Under the pieces are notes generated by a model. It was not told the origin of the DNA. It did no database searches and worked only from the letters and a program-made list of their open reading frames with translations. A program made the translations under genes and the position numbers. 64,000 nucleotides of DNA from CAILUG01 sp903844415 (GTDB taxonomy: Bacteria; Pseudomonadota; Gammaproteobacteria; Pseudomonadales; Pseudohongiellaceae): contig CANJTS010000001.1 of the NCBI GenBank assembly GCA_947477655.1, positions 372,001 through 436,000 on the forward strand. The letters are read 5' to 3'. Position 1 is the stretch's first letter, and each line of letters starts with the position of its first letter. This document shows, piece after piece, positions 42,987 to 50,368 of this stretch.

Positions 42987-43424
42987 ATGCGGGCTCTGCA
43001 ATATAGTCTAGCGTTTTGTCTGCTGCTGTCAGCCGTTGACACCAAAGCCGACTCGCAGGACTTTGACAAATACACCGTACATTACATCGCAGTGAACAGC
43101 ACTTTTCTAACCCCGAAAATCGCTCAGCAGTATCACATTGTACGAAGCCAACGCCGTGCTTTTCTCAATATTGCCGTGTTGCGTAATAATCCGAACGGCT
43201 CCACCACACCTGTTACTGCCACCCTTAGTGGTGGTAAAACTAATTTGCTGCAACAAACAGGCAGCATCGAGTTTGAGCAGATTCAAGAAGGTGAGTCCAT
43301 CTACTACATAGGCCAGTTTGATTTTTCTAATGCAGAAATTGTGCGCTTCACCGTTCAAGTGCAACCGGAACAAAAAGGCCCAGCCTATAATGTTCAGTGG
43401 ACAACCCAGTTGTATTCCGACTAG
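42987..43424 (+). CDS. DUF4426 exported protein
   Basis: A 145-residue protein with a signal peptide (RALQYSLAFCLLLSAV, cut near TKA-DS) and a beta-rich domain. FDKYTVHYIAVNSTFLTP, RSQRRAFLNIAVL, GESIYYIGQFDF and VQVQPEQKG fit the DUF4426 family, which sits between metW and rdgB in Pseudomonas as well. Function unknown. An upstream ATG at 42936 would add 17 residues before the signal peptide and is less likely; neither start has a clear ribosome binding site. Confidence 0.85.
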   Translation: MRALQYSLAFCLLLSAVDTKADSQDFDKYTVHYIAVNSTFLTPKIAQQYHIVRSQRRAFLNIAVLRNNPNGSTTPVTATLSGGKTNLLQQTGSIEFEQIQEGESIYYIGQFDFSNAEIVRFTVQVQPEQKGPAYNVQWTTQLYSD

Positions 43425-43477
43425 GTATTTTTGCATATAGCCACAACGATCGTATCTTCGTGGTCATGCAGGTATCG

Positions 43478-43514
43478 GGAGGATTAGTAGATTAGCTATC
43501 CCCCTCCTTTTTTT
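43478..43514 (+). terminator. Intrinsic terminator after the DUF4426 gene
   Basis: GGAGG (43478-43482), with the following ATTAG also able to pair with CTAT, is matched by CCTCC (43503-43507) and followed by seven Ts. It lies about 55 bp after the DUF4426 stop and before rdgB, so it probably ends the metX-metW-DUF4426 transcript. Confidence 0.6.
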
Positions 43515-43537
43515 AACCGATAATCCCAGACTTTTTT

Positions 43538-44140
43538 ATGACCACCATCGTACTTGCCAGCAGCAATCAGAAAAAACTTCAAGAGCTACAAGCAATGTTG
43601 GCTGGGAAAGCAGTTACTTTTGTGCCCCAAACAAATTTTAATATCACCGACGCCGTTGAAGATGGACAGAGCTTTGTGGCCAACGCCCTCATTAAAGCCC
43701 AGCATGCCAGTCGGCTTACAGGCTTACCGGCTCTTGCTGATGACTCAGGCCTGGAAGTTGATAGTCTAGGCGGCGCCCCTGGTATTTATTCGGCACGTTT
43801 TGCCAACATACACGGCACCGGTAATAGTTCTGATGCCGATAACAATGCACTACTTTTGGCGCGGCTTGTAGGTGTGCCAGAAGCCCAACGATGTGCACGC
43901 TTTCGCTGTGCTATTGTGTTGGTTCGTACTGCTGATGATCCACTGCCTGTTATCTGTGAGGGCACTTGGGAAGGCAGCATCCTGGCTGCAGAAGCTGGTA
44001 GTAATGGTTTTGGTTATGACCCGCTTTTTTTTGTTCCCACCCACGGCTGTGCTTCCGCTCAATTATCTGCTGTAGTCAAAAACAGTATCAGTCACCGCGC
44101 TCAGGCCTTGCAACTTTTACTGCAACGTTGGCCTTTTTGA
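43538..44140 (+). CDS. rdgB: dITP/XTP pyrophosphatase RdgB
   Basis: A house-cleaning enzyme that hydrolyses non-canonical purine nucleotides. The 200-residue protein has IVLASSNQKKLQEL at the start, ADDSGLEVDSLGGAPGIYSARFA (catalytic acidic loop, cited in part), EGSILAAEAGSNGFGYDPLF and the C-terminal SHRAQAL. The frame overlaps the upstream region of hemW. Confidence 0.96.
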   Translation: MTTIVLASSNQKKLQELQAMLAGKAVTFVPQTNFNITDAVEDGQSFVANALIKAQHASRLTGLPALADDSGLEVDSLGGAPGIYSARFANIHGTGNSSDADNNALLLARLVGVPEAQRCARFRCAIVLVRTADDPLPVICEGTWEGSILAAEAGSNGFGYDPLFFVPTHGCASAQLSAVVKNSISHRAQALQLLLQRWPF

Positions 44141-44148
44141 AAACTGTC

Positions 44149-45339
44149 ATGAACTCATCAACACTTACCTTGCCTCCATTGAGCCTCTACATTCACGTGC
44201 CTTGGTGTGTGCGCAAATGTCCTTATTGTGATTTCAATTCACATCAACAGCAGGGTGTGTTGCCGGAAGCTGACTATATTAGTGCCCTGTTACAAGATTT
44301 GCGTAATGACAGCCACTATATTCAGGGCCGTCTTATACATTCCATCTTTATTGGCGGTGGCACTCCCAGCTTGTTCGCAGCCAGCAGCTATGCACATTTA
44401 TTCGAAGAAATTAATCGCATCGTAGCTTTTACAGACAATATGGAAATAACGTTAGAAGCCAACCCTGGTACTTTCGAACAGGAAAAATTTTCTGCCTATC
44501 GTGCTGCTGGCATCAATCGACTTTCCATCGGTGTGCAAAGTTTTAACGACTCCCATTTACAAACTCTTGGCCGTATCCATGGTGGGGCGGAAGCTCTACG
44601 CGCTGCCGACATAGCCCGTAAAGCTGGCTTCGATAATTTCAATCTTGATTTGATGTTTGGTCTGCCTTCCCAAACCACAACACAGGCCTGCGCTGATTTA
44701 ACTACTGCGATTGCTTGTGCGCCCACCCATCTGTCGTGGTATCAACTCACTATCGAACCCAACACCGAATTTTTTCGGCGACAGCCTGTGTTGCCTCTTG
44801 ATGATGACATTGCCTACATGCAGGATAGCGGCATCGCTTTGTTAGCTAGTCACGGTTACCAACGTTACGAAATTTCGGCCTATTGCCAGCAGGGTAAACA
44901 AGCGCGCCATAATCTCAATTATTGGCAATTTGGTGATTACCTCGGCATAGGGGCAGGAGCTCACGGCAAAATTACCCTACCATCAACTACTTCCAGCTGG
45001 CATTCCAGCATTGCCGTGCAACAGACGGCTGCCATTTTGCGCACCCGAAAAACCCGTATGCCTGCGCACTATCTTGACCCTGCACTAGCATTTACTACAG
45101 AAGCACTTACGGTGCCTACACATGAACTGCCACTTGAATTTATGATGAATGCCATGCGTTTGAGTGGCGGTGTAGAGCTCAAGTTGTTTGCCGAGCGTAC
45201 CGGTCTTAGTGCACAACAATTGCAAGAACCACTGCACAAGCTTTATAAATCAGACTTGCTAGAAGCATACTCCACGCACCTGCGCCCCACCGCCAAAGGC
45301 TTACAATTTTTAAATGAGATACTGTTGGAGTTTATGTAG
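44149..45339 (+). CDS. hemW: Radical SAM haem chaperone HemW
   Basis: HemW binds haem and a 4Fe-4S cluster; older annotation calls it oxygen-independent coproporphyrinogen oxidase. The 396-residue protein has the cluster motif Cys20-x3-Cys24-x2-Cys27 (WCVRKCPYC), where true HemN has an extra Cys; GGGTPSLF and NLNYWQFGDYLGIGAGAHG are family signatures. The ATG at 44149 is preferred to a TTG at 44128 that lies inside rdgB. Confidence 0.95.
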   Translation: MNSSTLTLPPLSLYIHVPWCVRKCPYCDFNSHQQQGVLPEADYISALLQDLRNDSHYIQGRLIHSIFIGGGTPSLFAASSYAHLFEEINRIVAFTDNMEITLEANPGTFEQEKFSAYRAAGINRLSIGVQSFNDSHLQTLGRIHGGAEALRAADIARKAGFDNFNLDLMFGLPSQTTTQACADLTTAIACAPTHLSWYQLTIEPNTEFFRRQPVLPLDDDIAYMQDSGIALLASHGYQRYEISAYCQQGKQARHNLNYWQFGDYLGIGAGAHGKITLPSTTSSWHSSIAVQQTAAILRTRKTRMPAHYLDPALAFTTEALTVPTHELPLEFMMNAMRLSGGVELKLFAERTGLSAQQLQEPLHKLYKSDLLEAYSTHLRPTAKGLQFLNEILLEFM

Positions 45340-45392
45340 CGGCGATTTTATATATTGATTTTTTACTTTAACTGTTGGCTCTAATTTATAAG

Positions 45393-46226
45393 ATGCGCTT
45401 AAGTTTATTTTTTTTAATTTGGCTAATTGCCAGTGTTCCTGTCACTGCCCAGCAATATCCGCAGCGTATAGTCAGTATGAACTTGTGTACTGATCAGTTG
45501 CTGTTATTACTAGTAGAGAAAAACCGCATTGCTGCGCTAAGTTACCTTGCGACTAATTCTGAATATTCGGCACTGGGTACAGAGGCCACTGGCATTCCAA
45601 CCAATCGCGGTCAGGCCGATGAAATTATTACCTTCATGCCAGACCTGGTATTAACAAGCCAATTCAGTGCCACACAAACAGCAAATTTATTAGAACGTAT
45701 GCACTACAAAGTACACCGCCTTGGATTTGCTGACAGCCTGCAAGGAGTTTATAAACAAATCAACGAAATTGCACAGCTGACAGGTACCTCCCTCCAGGCT
45801 CAAGTTTTGATAAACCAAATGCAAACAAACATAAAGCTCCAGACACAAAAACTAAACGAAATTGTTAAGGGCAAGTCTGCAGCATTTTTTTCCAGCAACG
45901 GTTTTACCTACGGCAGTGGAACATTACAGGACGATTTTATAAATATGCTTGGGATGCACAATGTTGCAGCGGATGGTGGCTTTAACGGCCCCGCCTTGTT
46001 GCCCCTGGAAATATTGCTCTCTGCAGCGCCAGATTTTATCTTCATGGACAAACGCAATGATCTCGATAAACAATTAGCCCACCCACTGTTAAATCATCCT
46101 GCACTTGCGGCTCTCGCACCTCACACCAGAGTGCTGACTTTGGCTGACAGCTATTTTCAATGTGCCGGACCCCAACTGGCAGAGGCTTATCAATCACTTG
46201 CCGAGCAGCTAGACCATGCCAAATAA
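45393..46226 (+). CDS. Periplasmic substrate-binding protein, BtuF/FecB type
   Basis: A 277-residue protein with a signal peptide (RLSLFFLIWLIASVPVTA) and a class III binding fold: RIVSMNLCTDQLLLLLV, MPDLVLTS, NGFTYGSGTLQDDFINMLG and FNGPALLPLEILLSAAPDFI. The RIVSMNLCTDQ start is like proteins for cobalamin, cobinamide or haem-type ligands. It is the first gene of a tight import operon. The 53-bp gap upstream is too short for a cobalamin riboswitch, so the ligand is left open. Confidence 0.88.
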   Translation: MRLSLFFLIWLIASVPVTAQQYPQRIVSMNLCTDQLLLLLVEKNRIAALSYLATNSEYSALGTEATGIPTNRGQADEIITFMPDLVLTSQFSATQTANLLERMHYKVHRLGFADSLQGVYKQINEIAQLTGTSLQAQVLINQMQTNIKLQTQKLNEIVKGKSAAFFSSNGFTYGSGTLQDDFINMLGMHNVAADGGFNGPALLPLEILLSAAPDFIFMDKRNDLDKQLAHPLLNHPALAALAPHTRVLTLADSYFQCAGPQLAEAYQSLAEQLDHAK

Positions 46227-47211
46227 AGCCAAGACGCTTCTATGGTTGTTATGGCTGTTGCTTCCACTACTGCTGTGGGTGGAGTTGGTGAGTGGGTCGG
46301 CTGCTATTTCACTGTTGCCAGCCATAACTGACATACTCAATTCAAATACCAGCATCGCAACCATAATTCTGACCGAAGTACGTTTACCGCGCGCCTTGCT
46401 TGCTGCAATGGTGGGCGCCTCGCTAGGAATTTCCGGCGCAGCAATGCAGGGTTTGTTGCGTAATCCCTTAGCCAGCCCAGACATTCTTGGTGTTTCACAA
46501 ACTGCAGCGTTATTTGCTGCCTTTGCTTTATATTTTGGATTGTCGCAACTAAGCTGGTTCTTATTGCCGCTAGCCGCCTTGGTCGGTGCGTTAACGGCAG
46601 TCGTGTTGATGTTAAGTCTGGCGCGGCGTATTGCCGGTACTCACACCATCATTTTGGCTGGGATAGCCATCAGTGCGCTGGCCGGTGCACTTATTGCATT
46701 GGCACTAAACTTTGCGCCCAATCCTTATGCCTTACAGGAAATTTATTTTTGGATGCTCGGTTCGGTTGCAAACCGCAGCATGAACGAAGTATGGCTTGTG
46801 TTACCGATTATGGTGTTAGGTTGGGCATTGTTGTTATACAGCCGGCGTTTTCTGGACGCGCTAAGCCTGGGCGAAGACACCGCACTAAGTTTAGGTTTTG
46901 CTCTAACGCCGTATTCATGGCTTATTATTGTTGGAGTAGCGTGTTGCACCGGCGCAGCTGTTGCGGTGAGCGGTACCATCGGCTTTATTGGTCTGGTAGT
47001 ACCGCATATTTTGCGTGGCATAGTTCACGCACAATCAGGACGCCTATTATGGTTATCCTTACCCGGCGGTGCGGTGCTATTACTGCTGGCAGATATTATT
47101 GTGCAATGGCTACCCGGCGCCCAAGAATTACAGCTGGGCGTGATTACTGCCATGTTAGGCAGTCCATTTTTCTTGTATCTACTGCTGCACAAACGGCAGC
47201 TCTTTGTATGA
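46216..47211 (+). CDS. ABC transporter permease, BtuC/FecCD family
   Basis: A 331-residue inner-membrane protein with about ten helices. Family motifs: EVRLPRALLAAMVGASLGISGAAMQ (cited in part), NPLASPDILGVSQ, FWMLGSVANRS and the ATPase-coupling GFIGLVVPHILRGIVH. It overlaps the binding-protein gene by 11 bp and the ATPase gene by 4 bp, so the three form one operon. Confidence 0.94.
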   Translation: MPNKAKTLLWLLWLLLPLLLWVELVSGSAAISLLPAITDILNSNTSIATIILTEVRLPRALLAAMVGASLGISGAAMQGLLRNPLASPDILGVSQTAALFAAFALYFGLSQLSWFLLPLAALVGALTAVVLMLSLARRIAGTHTIILAGIAISALAGALIALALNFAPNPYALQEIYFWMLGSVANRSMNEVWLVLPIMVLGWALLLYSRRFLDALSLGEDTALSLGFALTPYSWLIIVGVACCTGAAVAVSGTIGFIGLVVPHILRGIVHAQSGRLLWLSLPGGAVLLLLADIIVQWLPGAQELQLGVITAMLGSPFFLYLLLHKRQLFV

Positions 47212-47993
47212 CAAGTAACCAGACCTCAGTGCAGCACCCACTTTTGTCCGCACATAATTTAACTCGTAAAGTTGCAACGAATGTGCTGCTCGACAATATT
47301 AATGTGCAAGTATTTGCTGGTGAAGTGCTGGGTATAATTGGGCCAAACGGTGCTGGCAAATCTACGCTGCTCAAAATATTGGCAGGAGTAACCACTTGTG
47401 ACGAGGGACAACTGAAGTTAGTAGCAACGCCGTTTGCTGCCTGCAGTGCCAACAACAAAGCACGTACACTGGCTTATCTCGAACAACGCCCCCATGTTTA
47501 TTGGCCGCTTGTAGTCAAACAAGTTGTTGCCTTAGGGCGACTGCCTCATACCAATTCAACAGCATTAATGAACGCTAATGCTATCGAGTCAGCGCTTGCT
47601 TTTACCGGCAGCAGTAAATTACAAGATCGCCTGTTTCATACCTTGTCCGAAGGCGAAAAAATGCTGGTGAACCTCAGTCGTGTGTTGGCCACCGAACCTC
47701 AGCTTATTCTGGCTGATGAACCCACGGCTGCCCTCGATCCTTATCATCAATTACTGGTGTTGGAATTATTTCGCAAACTTAGCCGGCAGGGTCTGGGCAT
47801 CATTCTGGTGTTACATGACTTACAGTTAGCAGCACGTTTTTGTGATCGTCTGCTATTGTTGCATCAAGGTAAAATGATGAGCGAGGGTAGCCCGGCTAGT
47901 GTGTTAAGCACTACCAATTTGGCGCAGTCTTACCGGATAAACGCCTCTTATGACAGCACTCTCGGCACTGTGACTGTTTTGGGTCGTTTGTAA
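47208..47993 (+). CDS. ABC transporter ATPase, BtuD/FecE type
   Basis: The 261-residue ATPase of the importer. Walker A is GPNGAGKSTLL, Walker B LILADEPTAALDP and the H loop VLHDLQLAARFCD. The signature motif is LSEGEKMLVNLSR, with Glu for the usual second Gly of LSGGE. The ATG at 47208 overlaps the permease stop (ATGA); a much longer open frame upstream is antisense-free overlap with the permease and is not the start. Confidence 0.93.
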   Translation: MTSNQTSVQHPLLSAHNLTRKVATNVLLDNINVQVFAGEVLGIIGPNGAGKSTLLKILAGVTTCDEGQLKLVATPFAACSANNKARTLAYLEQRPHVYWPLVVKQVVALGRLPHTNSTALMNANAIESALAFTGSSKLQDRLFHTLSEGEKMLVNLSRVLATEPQLILADEPTAALDPYHQLLVLELFRKLSRQGLGIILVLHDLQLAARFCDRLLLLHQGKMMSEGSPASVLSTTNLAQSYRINASYDSTLGTVTVLGRL

Positions 47994-48018
47994 ATATTTT
48001 TTCTTAGGGGAATAAGCC

Positions 48019-48444
48019 GTGGCCATTTGGAAAAAAACTACTTCTGTAAAACTCATGAACGATCACATGCTCGGTACCATGTGTGAACATGTCGGCCTGC
48101 AGATCACTGAGCTAGGTGACGACTATATCAAGGCCACCATGCCGGTCGATCATCGTACGCGGCAATATATGGGCATCATGCATGGTGGTGCCTATGTGGT
48201 GCTGGCAGAAACAATTGGCAGCTTAGGTGCAAACTTGTGCTGTCCAGAAGGATTTTATGTTGTGGGTCTCGAGGTCAATGCCAATCACGTACGGGCCGGT
48301 AAACCACCTTACGTTACCGGCATCACCCGCCCCTTGCATATCGGTACATCCACGACAGTATGGGAAACAAAAATTTACGATGTTGAAGATAATCTGTTGA
48401 GTGTGTCGCGCTTAACGACAATGATTCTTAAAAACAAGAGTTAA
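48019..48444 (+). CDS. Hotdog-fold acyl-CoA thioesterase, MenI/YdiI-like
   Basis: A 141-residue PaaI-superfamily thioesterase. MPVDHRTRQYMGIMHGGAYV followed by VLAETIGS matches E. coli YdiI (MenI), with the catalytic Glu64; GLEVNANHVR and the tail SRLTTMIL also match. YdiI hydrolyses 1,4-dihydroxy-2-naphthoyl-CoA, but no men gene is here, so another CoA substrate is possible. GTG start at 48019 with AGGGG upstream. Confidence 0.88.
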   Translation: MAIWKKTTSVKLMNDHMLGTMCEHVGLQITELGDDYIKATMPVDHRTRQYMGIMHGGAYVVLAETIGSLGANLCCPEGFYVVGLEVNANHVRAGKPPYVTGITRPLHIGTSTTVWETKIYDVEDNLLSVSRLTTMILKNKS

Positions 48445-48466
48445 ATTGGCATCTAAAATCAATTCT

Positions 48467-49219
48467 TTATTTTTTATTTTTTTGGTGAAGCATGTTTAGC
48501 GCAAGAAGTGGCACATCGCTAATTAAAACATCAACTCCCAGCGTCAATGCTAGATTGATCTCGGCAACACTGTTACACGTATAAACTGCAAATAATTTAT
48601 TAAACTTACGCACTAACTGCATCATGTCAGCATTCAACATCTCGATGTGGACACACAGACCGTGTAAATATGGCTGCGTAGTCAGCATGCGGAGAGCAAA
48701 ATGTACATCATGTTCCGGTGCCAAATTGAGCACCAAGCCCTGCAATGGCGCAATAGCATGGGCATGCATCAAACTGACAGTATCAAAACTCGACACCAAA
48801 ATATCTTTATCTGGCCGCATCCCAATTATCTGCAAGGTTTGTAAAATTTTTTTCTGCTGGCGCAACAAAGATTCGTGTGGAATTTTTTTTAACTCTAATA
48901 ACAGCCTGCAGCGGGTGCTATAAGAAGCAACGAAATCCTGCAAACTTATTATTTTTTGGCGGTCATCTGGTGCGCTATGACCGGCGAAAGAAAACTCACG
49001 CAATTGCGAAAAAGTAAAATCTTGGATGTGTAAGCCTGGCAAATCCAACTTGCACAGATCGTCGTCATGCCAGAGCACCGCTACTTCATCTAATGATAAT
49101 TGAATGTCAGTCTCAATGCCGTCGACTGCATGATTGAGCGCAAGTTCAAAAGCCGTATGCGTATTTTCTGCAGCCTCCCTGTTGGCACCACGATGTGCGT
49201 AGATCAAAGTGTTGGTCAT
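48467..49219 (-). CDS. Glycerophosphodiester phosphodiesterase family protein (UgpQ-like)
   Basis: A 250-residue cytosolic-type phosphodiesterase without a signal peptide. Catalytic motifs: AHRGANREAAENT (His, Arg, Glu, Asn), GIETDIQLS (Glu, Asp), VLWHDDDL (His) and LLLELKK. It would release glycerol 3-phosphate from deacylated phospholipids. Its start overlaps the stop of the upstream hydrolase gene by 4 bp, so it works within a three-gene lipid operon. Confidence 0.88.
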   Translation of the reverse strand: MTNTLIYAHRGANREAAENTHTAFELALNHAVDGIETDIQLSLDEVAVLWHDDDLCKLDLPGLHIQDFTFSQLREFSFAGHSAPDDRQKIISLQDFVASYSTRCRLLLELKKIPHESLLRQQKKILQTLQIIGMRPDKDILVSSFDTVSLMHAHAIAPLQGLVLNLAPEHDVHFALRMLTTQPYLHGLCVHIEMLNADMMQLVRKFNKLFAVYTCNSVAEINLALTLGVDVLISDVPLLALNMLHQKNKK

Positions 49220-50355
49220 GGCAAGCCTGCGATAAATTGACTCATGGACACTGTCATCGCGTAAAAATGTGGATTAAACGTCAGGCGGCGCAGGGGCCCA
49301 TAGGCAAGATTGTGAGCAGTAATTTCGCCCAGCCACATCTCTTGAAGATTTGAGTGACCTGCTTCAAATTTTGCAATTTCATATGGTTCATAATGTAATA
49401 AATTTTTGTAGCTGCCGTTAACGCCATAATGTGGATCTTCCGGCGGCAACATGATGGCAGTATGGGCGCTGCTCAAAATACGCTGTGCTGGCACAGCACT
49501 GAGCACCCACTCCAGATTAGTATGTTCGACTTTTTCGGTTGCGTACCACACCAATTTACGGTGTGGATGTTGCTCTCGTTGCATAAAGCGCATGGTTGCG
49601 TCTGCATTTACTGTGGCATCATCTGCACTTGCCACTCCAAATACAGGGATAGACACTGAAGTTTGTGGCAGTGCCTGTATCAACCCATACATTTGCGTAA
49701 CAGCATTCATGCAAAACGACTCATATTTATACAAGTCGTGATCGCATCGCACGTTCACCCATGCCCCTTGTGGAATTAGCCAACTGTATAAAGAGTGTAG
49801 CCTTGCCCAAGCTGCCCGCGCCGTAATTTCCAAAGCAGGGGCAAACAGAAATAAACCTCGCACCCGGTCATCTTGCTTGGCATGTAATACGCTCAACGCA
49901 GCACCGGCCGAATATCCAGCCAGATATAACTCATCAACTTCATCAGCCAAACAGTCAGCACCATAGGCAACAGCCTTGGCCCATTCTTGCCAAGGTACAT
50001 CGAGCAAGTCGCCTGGCTGAGTACCGTGCCCTGGTAAAAGTATGACCATTACACGAAAGCCCTTCGCTTGAAAAAAAGTCGCAAGATGCCGCATGTGATA
50101 GGGCGAATCGGACAAGCCATGCGTGAGCAGCACACCACGCTTATAAGGTTTTGTGCGGCTGCGTTGTACTTCGCCAAGAGGATGTAACTCAAACGGAGCA
50201 TTGCCGGCGACCAACTTTTCAAACTCGTGTTTGCTGTTATGAACTTGTAAAAGTTGCGAGGCGGTACGCTGTATGTATTGGGCAAAGGTCAACCCACTAG
50301 CATTGAAATTTGTGTTTACACCTGAGGGTCGGTGCCGCTCACTAAGTTTTAACAC
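49216..50355 (-). CDS. Alpha/beta hydrolase (putative carboxylesterase/lipase)
   Basis: A 379-residue serine hydrolase: oxyanion segment LLTHGLSDSPYHM (77-89), nucleophile elbow GYSAGAALS with Ser149, LPGHGTQPGD, Asp in VASADDATVN and His in KVEHTNLEW. No signal peptide or membrane helix. It shares the GHGT-P-D-L segment with the hydrolase half of the next upstream gene, so the two may be related. Overlaps the phosphodiesterase gene by 4 bp. Substrate unknown; a lysophospholipase-like role is suggested by context. Confidence 0.82.
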   Translation of the reverse strand: MLKLSERHRPSGVNTNFNASGLTFAQYIQRTASQLLQVHNSKHEFEKLVAGNAPFELHPLGEVQRSRTKPYKRGVLLTHGLSDSPYHMRHLATFFQAKGFRVMVILLPGHGTQPGDLLDVPWQEWAKAVAYGADCLADEVDELYLAGYSAGAALSVLHAKQDDRVRGLFLFAPALEITARAAWARLHSLYSWLIPQGAWVNVRCDHDLYKYESFCMNAVTQMYGLIQALPQTSVSIPVFGVASADDATVNADATMRFMQREQHPHRKLVWYATEKVEHTNLEWVLSAVPAQRILSSAHTAIMLPPEDPHYGVNGSYKNLLHYEPYEIAKFEAGHSNLQEMWLGEITAHNLAYGPLRRLTFNPHFYAMTVSMSQFIAGLP

Positions 50356-50368
50356 ACGCTAATCCTAT

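Noticed and set aside
45340..45392. Cobalamin riboswitch before the BtuFCD-type operon
   Set aside because: Only 53 bp are available, far shorter than the element, and no B12-box is seen.
46749..47207. Long N-terminal extension of the importer ATPase frame
   Set aside because: It overlaps the permease gene in another frame; the ATGA overlap at 47208 gives the standard ATPase length.
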